A DNA stretch of 64,000 nucleotides from Streptomyces sp. Tue 6430 (GTDB lineage Bacteria; Actinomycetota; Actinomycetes; Streptomycetales; Streptomycetaceae). Positions 26,737 to 37,562 of the stretch are shown here, one piece after another (position 1 is the first letter of the stretch; each line of letters begins with the position of its first letter). The notes under the pieces are model-generated. The model was not told the origin of the DNA. It saw only the letters and a program-made list of their open reading frames with translations, and did no database searches. Where the stretch lies: the NCBI GenBank assembly GCA_021568835.1, contig JAKGSH010000010.1:62001-126000 (forward strand). The letters are read 5' to 3'. A program made the translations under genes and the position numbers.

Positions 26737-29595
26737 GTGCAGTGGGTTTCCGCGGGAACACCGTCCGAGATCGTGGAACTGGCGCGCCGGCCCGCCGTGT
26801 TCGTGCCCGGCGTGCCCGCGCGCACCGGCCGTTTCGCCTTCTGGCAGCACGATGGCGACGCCCCGCCCGTTCCCGGGTCGGGCTCGCTGGAGGACCTGTC
26901 CGTCGTCCGGCCCTCCGGCGCGGGCGTGACGCTGGTGCGCGTACCGGCCGTGCTGCTGCCGATGCACGAGGCCCTGACCGTCCTCACCCGCGCGCGTGCC
27001 GTGCACGAGGCGCACCGGGCGGTCGCCTTCTGGGGCGCGGCGGCCCTGACGGCCCTGGACCTCACCGCGCGCGGGCTGCTGCTGCCCGGTCTGTCCCCGA
27101 CGATCACGACGCCTGGCGCGCGGGCCCCCTGGGACCGGACGACGTCGAGCGAGTGCGCCGGCTGGCCGCCGCCATGCCTCCCGAGGCACACGCCCTGCCG
27201 CTGGACCACGTCCCGCCCCTGCGGCTGCCGGACCGGGAAGGGCTGCTGCGGGCCTTCCTGGACGCGGTCGCGGACACCCTCCCCCGCTCGCCCGCCGCAC
27301 CGCTCCTGGCGGCGGACCGGCCTACGCGGCCCCGGAGCCCCTGCACGTGCCGCGGTTGCGGGCCTGGGCCGCCGACGTGGCGGCCGGCCACGACGCCGGC
27401 GTACGGGTCTCGCTGCGGATCGAGGTCGCGGGGCTCACCCGGGACGCCGAGGAAGCGGCACCGTCCTTCCGCGCCGTGCCACAGGTGCACAGCGTGAGCG
27501 ATCCCGCGCTCGTCGCGGACGCCACCGCGATCTGGCAGGACTCCGGCGCCGACCGGACGGCGTTCGGCCCACGCGCGCGGGGGACGCGCTCCTCGCCCTG
27601 CGCCGCGCCGCCCGCGCGTGGCCCGCCCTCACACCCCTGCTGTCGACGGCCGTCCCGGACGCCGTCGATCTGGTCGACGAGGAGGTCTCGGAACTCCTGG
27701 GAGAGGGATCGCGGGCGCTGGCCGCGGCGGGAGTCGAGGTGCACTGGCCCAGGGAGCTGGCACGCACGCTCACCACCCGCGCGGTGGTGGGCCCGCCCGA
27801 CGACGCCGCCGGGCCGGACCGGGCCGCCTCGGACACGCCGTCGTTCCTGTCCGCGGACGCGGTCCTCACCCTCAGCTGGTGGTTCGCGCTGGGCGACCGG
27901 CGCCTCACGCGCGAGGAACTGGACCGCCTCGCCGAGGCGAACCGGCCGCTCGTGCGGCTGCGCGACCAGTGGGTACTGATCGACCCCCGGGAGGTGCGCC
28001 GTGCTCACGCCCGGCGGGACCGCGAGGTGACCCCGGTCGACGCGCTCGGCGCCGCCCTGACGGGCTCCACGGAGGTCGACGGCCGTCGGGTCGAGGTGCG
28101 GCCCACCGGATGGCTGGCGGTCCTGCGGGAGCGTCTGGCGCGCCCGCAGGACCAGGAACCGGTGGAACAGCCCGCCGCGCTCCACGCGACGCTGCGTGAC
28201 TACCAACGGCGCGGCCTCGGCTGGCTGGCCAGGAACACGTCCCTGGGGGTCGGCTGCTGCCTGGCCGACGACATGGGTCTCGGCAAGACCGTCACGCTGA
28301 TCGCCCTCCACCTGCACCGCCGGACGGATCCCTCGGCCGCCGGTCCCACCCTGGTGGTCTGCCCGACGTCCCTCATGGGCAACTGGCAGCGGGAGATCGA
28401 GAAGTTCGCCCCCGGCACACCCGTGCGCCGCTTCCACGGGCCGCGCCGCGATCTCGCGGACCTGGCCGACGGGGAGTTCGTCCTCACCACCTACGGCACC
28501 CTGCGCATGGACGCGGGCCGGCTCGGCGGGGTGCCCTGGGGGCTGGTGGTGGCGGACGAGGCGCAGCACGTGAAGAACCCGTACGCGGAGACCGCGCGAG
28601 CACTGCGCACGATCAAAACACGCGCGCGCGTGGCGCTCACGGGAACGCCGGTCGAGAACAACCTGTCGGAACTGTGGGCGATCCTGGACTGGACGACCCC
28701 CGGACTGCTGGGCCGGCTGGGCACGTTCCGCACCCGGTACGCCCGGGCGGTCGAGGAAGGCGGGGACCCGGCCGCGGCCGAGCGGCTCGCCCGGCTCGTG
28801 ACCCCGTTCCTGCTGCGCCGCCGCAAGTCGGACCCGGGCATCGCGCCGGAGCTGCCGCCCAAGACCGAGACCGATCACCCGGTGTCCCTGACCGGGGAAC
28901 AGGCGGGCCTGTACGAGGCCGTGGTGCGCGAGACGCTCGCGACGATCGCCGAGGCGGACGACATGGCACGGCGCGGACTGGTCGTGAAGCTCCTGACGGA
29001 CCTCAAGCAGATCTGCAACCACCCGGCGCACTACCTCAAGGAGGAACGGCCGAGGACCGCCGGGCGCTCCGGGAAGCTCGAACTGCTGGACGAGCTGCTC
29101 GACACGATCCTCGCCGAGGGGGCGAGCGTCCTGGTCTTCACGCAGTACGTGCGCATGGCACGGGTTCTCGAGCGCCATCTGGCCGCGCGGGGCGTGCCGA
29201 CCCGGTTCCTGCACGGCGGCACTCCCGTCGCGGAGCGCGAGGCCATGGTGGCGCGCTTCCAGGACGGCGAGGTGCCCGTGTTCCTGTTGTCGCTCAAGGC
29301 GGCCGGGACCGGACTCAACCTGACGCGCGCGGAGCATGTCGTGCACTACGACCGCTGGTGGAACCCGGCCGTCGAGGCACAGGCCACCGACCGGGCCCAC
29401 CGCATCGGACAGACCCGGCCGGTGCAGGTGCACCGGCTGATCGCGGAGGGCACGGTCGAGGACCGCATCGCCGACATGCTGCGCCGCAAGCGCGAACTCG
29501 CCGACGCCGTGCTCGGCTCCGGGGAGGCGGGGTTCACCGAGCTGTCGGACGCCGAACTGGCCGAGCTGGTGGAACTGCGAGGGGGAACGCGATGA
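26737..29595 (+). CDS. SNF2-family DEAD/DEAH helicase with three apparent one-base deletions
   Basis: SWI2/SNF2 ATPase. Motifs: LADDMGLGKTVTLIAL (Walker A), VADEAQHVKN (DEAQ box), LTGTPVENNLSELWAI, FLLSLKAAGTGLNL, DRAHRIGQTRPVQVHRL. The N-terminal half changes frame at 27095-27098, 27317-27322 and 27579-27583. Each is one missing G/C, and together they return to the original frame, so the C-terminal half is intact. Repaired length is about 950 residues. The GTG at 26725 is too close to its ribosome site (GAGGAG), so I prefer GTG 26737. It is coupled to the SWIM-domain gene by an ATGA overlap; such SNF2-SWIM pairs are common in Streptomyces. Its physiological role is unproven. Confidence 0.88.
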   Translation: MQWVSAGTPSEIVELARRPAVFVPGVPARTGRFAFWQHDGDAPPVPGSGSLEDLSVVRPSGAGVTLVRVPAVLLPMHEALTVLTRARAVHEAHRAVAFWGAAALTALDLTARGLLLPGLSPTITTPGARAPWDRTTSSECAGWPPPCLPRHTPCRWTTSRPCGCRTGKGCCGPSWTRSRTPSPARPPHRSWRRTGLRGPGAPARAAVAGLGRRRGGRPRRRRTGLAADRGRGAHPGRRGSGTVLPRRATGAQRERSRARRGRHRDLAGLRRRPDGVRPTRAGDALLALRRAARAWPALTPLLSTAVPDAVDLVDEEVSELLGEGSRALAAAGVEVHWPRELARTLTTRAVVGPPDDAAGPDRAASDTPSFLSADAVLTLSWWFALGDRRLTREELDRLAEANRPLVRLRDQWVLIDPREVRRAHARRDREVTPVDALGAALTGSTEVDGRRVEVRPTGWLAVLRERLARPQDQEPVEQPAALHATLRDYQRRGLGWLARNTSLGVGCCLADDMGLGKTVTLIALHLHRRTDPSAAGPTLVVCPTSLMGNWQREIEKFAPGTPVRRFHGPRRDLADLADGEFVLTTYGTLRMDAGRLGGVPWGLVVADEAQHVKNPYAETARALRTIKTRARVALTGTPVENNLSELWAILDWTTPGLLGRLGTFRTRYARAVEEGGDPAAAERLARLVTPFLLRRRKSDPGIAPELPPKTETDHPVSLTGEQAGLYEAVVRETLATIAEADDMARRGLVVKLLTDLKQICNHPAHYLKEERPRTAGRSGKLELLDELLDTILAEGASVLVFTQYVRMARVLERHLAARGVPTRFLHGGTPVAEREAMVARFQDGEVPVFLLSLKAAGTGLNLTRAEHVVHYDRWWNPAVEAQATDRAHRIGQTRPVQVHRLIAEGTVEDRIADMLRRKRELADAVLGSGEAGFTELSDAELAELVELRGGTR

Positions 29596-30975
29596 AGTCG
29601 TACGACAACGAGCGGGAACGTGTCTTCCAGCCGCCGCCTCCCGCGCGGGGAAGGGTTTCGCGCAGTCGTGGTGGGGGCGGGCGTGGCTGGCCGCCCTGGA
29701 GGACGGGGCACTGGACGGGAAGCAGATGCGGACGGGCCGCGGGCTCGCGCGCGCGGGGGCCGTGGGCGCCGTGTCGATACGACCGGGGCGCATCACGGCC
29801 GTGGTCAGGGACCGTGACGGCACGGGGCACCGGGCCGATGTGCTGCTCGACGTCCTGACGGACGGCCAGTGGGACCGGTTCCTGGACCTGGCCGTGGAAC
29901 GGGCCGGGCACGTGGCCGCGCTGCTCGACCGTGAACTGCCGCCGCACCTGGTCGAGGACGCGGGGACGGCGGGTGTCGACCTGCTTCCGGGACCGGGCGA
30001 GCTGGAGGCGGAGTGCGGCTGCGGCGCCTGGACCACTGCGGCCACACGGCGGCCCTGTGTTATCAGGTGGCGCGGCTGCTCGACGAGGATCCGTTCGTCC
30101 TGCTGCTTCTGCGCGGCGGCGCCGAACGGGCCCTCCTCGCCGGCCTCCAGGCCCGCAGCACCGCCGCGGCACCGGCCGCGACCGCGCCCGCCCCGCAGGA
30201 AGGCGTGGACGCGCTGGAGGCGTACCTCGCCGGGCACGTCCTGCCCCCGTTGCCCGCCGTCCCCGAGCTGCCCGAACGGCCCGGCGTGCCGCCCTCGTTG
30301 AACACCGAGGTATCGCCCGTCGGCGAGGTGGAACCGGCCGCCCTGGAGCTCCTGGCCGCCCGCACGGCCGTACGGGCCCGCGCCCTGCTGGCGGAGGCTC
30401 TGCGGGGCGGGACGGAACGGCGGGCTCCGGCCGGAGAACTGACGGTCGGGGAGGACGCGGTGCGGCTGGCGGCGGACGGTCCCGGAGGCGCCGGGCCGCC
30501 GCGCCCCGTGTCGGACCGGCTCGCCGCCGGCTCCGGGCGTGACCGGGAGCAGCTGGAACTGGCCGTCCGGGCCTGGCGCATCGGGGGCCGGGCCGCGCTG
30601 GCGGTGCTCGAGGAGGAATGGACCGTCGAGGGCGAGGCCCTCGCACGCGCGCGTGCCGCCCTGGACGCCGCCTGGGCGAAGGACGAGCGGCCGGCGCTGC
30701 GGGCACGGGGCAACCGGTGGACGGTGGCCGGGTCGGCCGGTCAGCTGCGTCTGGGGCGGGACGGCCGCTGGTGGCCGTATCGCAAGGAGCGCGGGCGCTG
30801 GGTGCCGGCCGGGGGCGCGGCCCGGGATCCGGCGACGGCCCTGGCCGCCGTCGGGTCCGACGGGCGGGAGAGCCCTGCTGAGGTGAGAGCCGCTCCGGTG
30901 GAGGCGTGCGGGCAGGACCGACGGTCGTCGGACGGAACGCGTTCACCGGGGCGTCGCACGGCGTTCCGCGGGTGA
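29592..30975 (+). CDS. SWIM zinc-finger protein, partner of SNF2 helicase; two apparent one-base deletions
   Basis: Protein carrying a SWIM zinc finger (CGCGAW then CGH once the frame is repaired, CxCxnCxH). SWIM domains bind nucleic acid or protein. The start overlaps the stop of the SNF2 gene. The frame breaks in the G-run 29647-29650 and at 30030-30031; adding one G at each gives a continuous protein of about 460 residues. The C-terminal part contains a wHTH-like region (AVRAWRIGGRAALAVLEEEW) and a repeated Trp/Arg-rich end (RWWPYRKERGRWVPAGG). Confidence 0.82.
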
Positions 30976-31020
30976 ACCGACCCTGTGCGCTGTCACCACA
31001 GATGTTCCCCAGGAGGCTCG

Positions 31021-32363
31021 ATGTCCCCGCATGCCACCGGCCGACGCGCGGTCCGGCGTTCCGTCGCGGCGGTCGTACCGCTCGCCGTGCTGACCGCCCT
31101 CACAGCCGCCGACCCGGCGTCCGCCCACCCGCGGCCCGGGGAGGCACGCGTCATCGCGACGGCGACGCTCGGCGACATCCGCTCGGGACGTTCAGCAACG
31201 CGCTTCTGCCCGGCACCGTCGCCGAGGACCGGGGCGTGGACCTCGGCGGCATCGGCAGCGACATCCACCCGGCGGGCCGCAAGGGCGAGTACTGGACGGT
31301 CACCGACCGCGGTCCCAACGGCCAGATCAAGGTGGACGGCACGAAGCGCCGGACGTTCCCGGTGCCCGGTTTCGATCCGGCGATCGTGCGGATCAAGGTG
31401 TCCGGGGACACCGTGAGGGTGCTCCGGTCGATCCCGCTCACCACCTCGTCCGGCAAGCCCGTGACGGGCCTGTCGAACCAGGCGGAACGCGACGAGGCGC
31501 CGTACTCCTACGACGCGCGGACGCCGCTGCCGTTCGATCCGAACGGGCTGGACACCGAGGGCGTCGTGCCGGCGGCGGACGGCGGCTTCTGGCTCGTCGA
31601 CGAGTACGGGCCCTCGCTCGTCCACGTCTCCGCGCGCGGGAAGGTCCTCACCCGCTACGTGCCCGAGGGCCTGAACCTGACGGGCGCCGACTATACGGTG
31701 GTGGAGGCGCTGCCCGGGGTGCTGTTGCACCGCAAGGTCAACCGCGGATTCGAGGGGCTCGCGCAGTTGCCGGGCGGCGACCTCGTGCTGGCGGTGCAGA
31801 GCCCGCTGTCGCTGCCGGACAAGGACGCCGGCGAGGCCTCGCGCACGGTGCGCCTGCTGCGCTTCTCGCCGAAGAAGAAGGCGGTCACCGCCGAGTACGC
31901 GTACCGCTTCGACCCGGTGGCGGTGGTCGACCCGAGCGAGGACGACACCTCCGAACTCAAGATCTCCTCGGTCGTCGCGGTGGGCGGTGAGCGGCTGCTG
32001 GTCGAGGAGCGGACCGACAAGGCCGCCCGCCTGCACCTGGTGCGGCTGGACCGCGAGGCGGACATCCTGGGCGGCCGCTGGGACGACGGGGCGACGTCGC
32101 CGTCGCTGGAACAGCTGGCGGACCCGGCGGCCGCGGGCGTCCCGGCGCTCTCCAAGCGACTGGTCGTCGACCTCGGCACGGTCGCCGGAGTGCCCGGCAA
32201 GATCGAGGGCGTCGCGCTCGTGAACCGCGACACGCTCGCCCTGATCAACGACAACGACTTCGGGATGACGGACGGCGCGGGCGCGTTCGACGCCCAGGGC
32301 CGGCTGATCGACAGCGGCATCGAGACGAAGGTGACGTACGTGCGCCTGCCGAGGGGGCTGTGA
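31021..32363 (+). CDS. Secreted esterase-like-activity-of-phytase family protein, apparent one-base deletion
   Basis: Extracytoplasmic beta-propeller protein of the PF13449 type. Signal peptide: basic start, hydrophobic core AAVVPLAVLTALTAADPASA, with likely cleavage before HPRPGEA. Family marks: GIGSDIHPAGRKGEYWTVTD, DTEGVVPAADGGFWLVDEYG, and KIEGVALVNRDTLALINDND. The frame breaks at 31179-31180: ATC CGC should read ATC CCG C, giving GDIPLGTFSNALLPG. RBS AGGAGG. It may hydrolyse phosphate or other esters outside the cell; the activity is inferred only from the family. Confidence 0.82.
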
Positions 32364-32424
32364 CAGCCGACCGGTGACACCGGGCCGGGCGGCACGCGGC
32401 CGGGTGGCCGGGCGGCGACGGTGG

Positions 32425-32456
32425 GCGTGTGCGGCACGCGCGTGTGCCGCACACGC
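32425..32456. terminator. Strong bidirectional hairpin between convergent genes
   Basis: Perfect 13-bp inverted repeat with a 6-nt loop (GCGCGT) about 60 bp after the esterase-type gene and about 90 bp before the stop of the convergent membrane-protein gene. Likely terminates both. Confidence 0.75.
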
Positions 32457-32547
32457 CGTCACGCGTGATGCGGTGTGAGGCCTCCCGCGCGTGCGGCAAC
32501 ACGCGATGCGGCACGTGGCCTCATGCGCGCGCCGCGCGACGGCAGGC

Positions 32548-33009
32548 TCATGGGAGCAGCTCTCCCACAGACGGCAGGAGGGACTCGAGATCGCTCGGCA
32601 GCACGGTCGGCAACTCGTCGGGGAGCCCGCTGGGAAGCCGGGACGGCAGTTCGGTCGGGAAGCCGCTGGGCAGGCCGCTCGGCAGGCGGAACGAGGGGGC
32701 GGGTGAGGAGCCCGCGCCCGCCGGCGCGTCGCCGTCGGGCGAATCGTCGTCCCCGGAGGCCATCAGCACCACGGTGACGACGGCCACGGCGGCGACCAGC
32801 AGCGCCAGTACGGCGAAGAGCGGGTTCCCGCGCCTTCCGGGGCCACCGGGAGGACCGGGCGGCGCGGAGGACGGCCGGGACGGCGGCCGGTCGCCGCCTC
32901 CCGCACCGTGATCGGGGCCGAAGCCCGGGGAGGGCGGTCCGAAGCCGCCCGGAGGCGGCGTGTCACCCGGCGGACCGGGCGGCTTGGGCGGTACGGGCGG
33001 CATGGCCAT
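32548..33009 (-). CDS. Pro-rich single-pass membrane protein with Leu-Pro repeat ectodomain
   Basis: About 153 residues. The cytoplasmic N-terminus is Pro/Gly-rich (PPVPPKPPGPPG...), then comes one membrane helix (LFAVLALLVAAVAVVTVVLM), then an outside domain of repeated LPSGLPS/LPTELPS units. The repeat LP[ST]-x-L suggests an extended surface or wall-spanning segment. I do not recognise a function. The start is uncertain between ATGs at 33009, 33003 and 33075. Confidence 0.6.
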   Translation of the reverse strand: MAMPPVPPKPPGPPGDTPPPGGFGPPSPGFGPDHGAGGGDRPPSRPSSAPPGPPGGPGRRGNPLFAVLALLVAAVAVVTVVLMASGDDDSPDGDAPAGAGSSPAPSFRLPSGLPSGFPTELPSRLPSGLPDELPTVLPSDLESLLPSVGELLP

Positions 33010-33159
33010 GGCGTCCAGGATCGCGGTGGGCGCGCCGACCCGCGACCCCCCGCACGGAAGTTGGTACCGGCTCATGCCGTGGACGGCACCATTCCGGCGT
33101 ACTCACCACGGACGCCACCGGTACGACGTGCTCAGCGCGGAGGCCACCGGTACGGCGTA

Positions 33160-33234
33160 CTCGACGGCACGCGCGTGCGTACGCCTCGACGGCACACACG
33201 CGCATGTGCCTCGACGGCGCACGCGCGTACGTGA
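33160..33234. repeat. Three 25-bp imperfect tandem repeats with CGCG cores
   Basis: Three consecutive units beginning CTCGACGGC, each with an alternating purine-pyrimidine CG/CA core. They lie in the 340-bp region between xylA and the membrane-protein gene. A separate 24-bp direct repeat (GCCACCGGTACG core) lies just before, near 33111-33163. No gene is supported in this stretch. Confidence 0.6.
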
Positions 33235-33347
33235 TGACGTGATGAGCGACGCGCGCGTACCTGGCCAGCCGCACGCGCGCGTAGCGGGACGCGCGGCGCG
33301 CGTGAGGGCGCCGGAAAGGGTCCGGGCGCACCCACGCGCGCGTGCCG

Positions 33348-34628
<1,281 letters not shown>

Positions 34629-36074
34629 ATGTCAGCAGCCGAGGGTCCGCTCGTCGTCGGCGTGGACACGTCCACCCAGTCCACCAAGGTGCTGGTCGTC
34701 GACGCGGCCACCGGCCAGGTCGTCGCGAGCGGCCAGGCACCGCACACGGTGACCTCCGGCGCCGGCCGGGAGAGCGACCCGCGCCAGTGGTGGGACGCCC
34801 TGCACGAGGCCCTGCGCCAGTGCGGTGACGCGGCCCGCGAAGCGGCTGCCGTGTCCATCGGCGGACAGCAGCACGGGCTCGTGACGCTGGACGGGCACGG
34901 CGAACCGGTGCGCCCGGCGCTGCTGTGGAACGACGTGCGCTCGGCCCCGCAGGCCCGCAGGCTGACGGAGGAGCTGGGCGGCGCGAAGTTCTGGGCGGAG
35001 CGCACCGGCTCGGTGCCGGCCGCCTCCTTCACGGTCACGAAGTGGGCGTGGCTCGCCGAGCACGAGCCCGAGGCCCTGCGCGCGACCAAGGCCGTACGCC
35101 TCCCCCACGACTACCTCACCGAACGGCTCACGGGCGAGGGCACGACCGACCGCGGTGACGCCTCCGGCACCGGCTGGTGGGCGTCCGCGACCGAGGCGTA
35201 CGACGACGGGATCCTGGCCCACGTCGGCCTCGACCCAGCACTGCTGCCGCGCGTGGTGCGGCCCGGCGAGGTGGCGGGCACCGTGCGCGACAGCCACGAC
35301 CTGCCGTTCTCCAAGGGCACCCTGGTCGCCGCGGGCACCGGCGACAACGCGGCGGCCGCGCTCGGCCTCGGGCTGCGCCCCGGCGCCCCGGTGCTGAGCC
35401 TCGGCACCTCGGGCACGGTGTACGCCGTGTCGAAGCGGCGCCCCACCGACCCGACGGGCACGGTGGCCGGCTTCGCCGACGCGCACGGCGCCTGGCTCCC
35501 GCTGGCGTGCACGCTGAACTGCACACTCGCCGTCGACCGCGTCGCCGCCCTGCTCGGCCTCGACCGCGAGGCCGTCGAGCCCGCCGCCGGTCTCACGCTC
35601 CTGCCCTACCTGGACGGCGAGCGCACCCCGAACCTGCCGAACGCCTCCGGCCTGCTGCACGGCCTGCGCCACGACACCACCGCCGGCCAGCTGCTCCAGG
35701 CCGCCTACGACGGCGCCGTGCACTCCCTGCTCGGCGCGCTCGACCTGGTCCTCGACGAGGACGCGGACCGCTCCGCCCCGCTGCTGCTGATCGGCGGCGG
35801 CGCCCGCGGCACGGCCTGGCAGCAGACCGTGCGCCGGCTGTCCGGGCGGCCCGTGCAGATCCCGGACGCCAAGGAGCTCGTGGCCCTGGGCGCCGCGGCA
35901 CAGGCGGCGGGCCTGCTGACCGGGGAGGACCCGGCTGCCGTCGCCCGGCGCTGGAACACCGCGCGGGGCCCGGTGCTCGACGCCGTGGAGCGGGACGAGG
36001 CGGCCCTGGCCAGGATCGCCGGGGTACTCTCCGACGCGTCCCCGCTGCTGGAGCGGGACACGGACACCCACTGA
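34629..36074 (+). CDS. xylB: Xylulokinase
   Basis: 481-residue FGGY-family kinase that phosphorylates xylulose to xylulose 5-phosphate. The N-terminal phosphate-binding motif is GVDTSTQSTKVLVVD, the substrate region SIGGQQHGLV, and the ATP site includes LSLGTSGTVYAV and the C-terminal LLIGGGARGTAWQQTV. Together with xylA this completes entry of xylose into the pentose phosphate pathway. The ATG at 34629 follows AGGGAG. Confidence 0.95.
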   Translation: MSAAEGPLVVGVDTSTQSTKVLVVDAATGQVVASGQAPHTVTSGAGRESDPRQWWDALHEALRQCGDAAREAAAVSIGGQQHGLVTLDGHGEPVRPALLWNDVRSAPQARRLTEELGGAKFWAERTGSVPAASFTVTKWAWLAEHEPEALRATKAVRLPHDYLTERLTGEGTTDRGDASGTGWWASATEAYDDGILAHVGLDPALLPRVVRPGEVAGTVRDSHDLPFSKGTLVAAGTGDNAAAALGLGLRPGAPVLSLGTSGTVYAVSKRRPTDPTGTVAGFADAHGAWLPLACTLNCTLAVDRVAALLGLDREAVEPAAGLTLLPYLDGERTPNLPNASGLLHGLRHDTTAGQLLQAAYDGAVHSLLGALDLVLDEDADRSAPLLLIGGGARGTAWQQTVRRLSGRPVQIPDAKELVALGAAAQAAGLLTGEDPAAVARRWNTARGPVLDAVERDEAALARIAGVLSDASPLLERDTDTH

Positions 36075-36088
36075 GGATCGACGCAGGC

Positions 36089-37297
36089 ATGAGCGCACCG
36101 CCGCACGAGGCCCGCCCGGCCGGTCCCGGGCGAACGCTGCCCGACACCCAGCAGGGCATGCGCCGCCGCAACCTCGCCCGGGTGATGCACGCCGTCAGCG
36201 CCGAGGGACCGCTGTCACGGGCGGCGGTCGCCACGCACATCGGCCTGACCCGTGCGGCGGTCTCGACGCTCGTCGACGAACTCATACGCACCGGCCTGAT
36301 CGAGGAACTCGGCCCCGAGCGGCCGGGCAGGGTGGGCCGGCCCGGGTCGGCACTCGCGATCAGCGGGCGCGGCCCGGCGGGCATCGGCGCGGAGATCGGC
36401 GTGGACCACCTCGCGGTCTGCGCCGTCGACCTGCGCGGCGAGGTGCGGGCGCGCGCCGTACGGCACGGCACGAACCGGGGCCGCGCCCCCGGACCGGTGC
36501 TGCGGGAACTCACCGCGCTCGTGCGCCGGGTCGTGGCCGACGGGGAGCGTGAGGGGCTGTGGCCGGCGGGACTCGCGGTGGCCGTCCCCGGACTGGTGGG
36601 CCGGGACGCCCGCACCGTCGTCCGCGCCCCGAACCTGGACTGGCACGACGTCGATCTCGGCACCCTGCTGCCCGACGAATTCCCGCTGACCGTGGACAAC
36701 GAGGCCAACTTCGGGGGTCTCGCGGAACTCTGGCTCGGCGCGGACACGCCGCGGGACTTCCTGCACGTCTCGGCGGAGATCGGCATCGGTGCCGCACTCG
36801 TCGTCGACGGCAGCCTGCTGCGCGGGACCCGCGGTTTCGCCGGGGAGCTGGGGCACGTTCCGGTCCGTCCCGACGGGCCGGACTGCGGGTGCGGCGGCCG
36901 TGGCTGCCTGGAGCAGTACGCCGGCGAGGAGGCGGTCCTGCGCGCGGCCGGCCTGGAACCGGGCGAGGACCGCGTCGGGCTGCTGGCCCGACGCGCGGCG
37001 GACGGCGACGAGCAGGTGCGCGAGGCGCTGCGCGAGGCGGGCACGGCGCTGGGCGTCGCCCTCACCGGGGCCCTCAACCTGCTGGACCCGGAGGCCGTCG
37101 TGCTCGGCGGGGCCCTCGCCGGACTGGCGCCCTGGCTGCTGCCGTCCCTGGAGTCCGAGCTCGCCCACCGCACGGCCGGCCCGCCCTGGCCGGTGTCCGT
37201 CTCCCGGCTGGGGCCGCAGGGCCCGCTGCTCGGCGCGGCACACTCCGTGGTGCGGGCGGTGCTGGACGACCCGGCGGGAGTGGCGGGACGGGGCTGA
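36089..37297 (+). CDS. xylR: ROK-family transcriptional repressor of xylose genes
   Basis: 402 residues: an N-terminal winged helix (LSRAAVATHIGLTRAAVSTLV) followed by a ROK sugar-kinase-like domain with DNEANFGGLAELWLG, GELGHVPV and the zinc motif CGCGGRGCLEQYAG. ROK repressors of this type release DNA when they bind xylose. It lies 14 bp after xylB on the same strand, so it is probably co-transcribed and acts on the xylA-xylB intergenic region. The symbol is given by context and family. Confidence 0.88.
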   Translation: MSAPPHEARPAGPGRTLPDTQQGMRRRNLARVMHAVSAEGPLSRAAVATHIGLTRAAVSTLVDELIRTGLIEELGPERPGRVGRPGSALAISGRGPAGIGAEIGVDHLAVCAVDLRGEVRARAVRHGTNRGRAPGPVLRELTALVRRVVADGEREGLWPAGLAVAVPGLVGRDARTVVRAPNLDWHDVDLGTLLPDEFPLTVDNEANFGGLAELWLGADTPRDFLHVSAEIGIGAALVVDGSLLRGTRGFAGELGHVPVRPDGPDCGCGGRGCLEQYAGEEAVLRAAGLEPGEDRVGLLARRAADGDEQVREALREAGTALGVALTGALNLLDPEAVVLGGALAGLAPWLLPSLESELAHRTAGPPWPVSVSRLGPQGPLLGAAHSVVRAVLDDPAGVAGRG

Positions 37298-37562
37298 GCA
37301 CCCGGGGCGGCGGCCCGACGCCTGCCGCTGCCGCCTGCTGCCGGGTCGTCCAGCACCGCCCGCTGCCGACTACCGCTGCCCGCCGTGCGGGCAGGGCCGG
37401 AGGGCGAGGGAGACCCCCGCGGGCTGCGTCCCCTCTCTCGTCTCTCTCGGGTTGCGCCTCATCCCTTCATTCCCTCTTTCGGGTGACCCCGGTCCAAACG
37501 GTTGTCGGGACGCACCCCCGGCGTGACGATGTCCCCAGCCGCATCGCCTTCCGGAGGACGAC

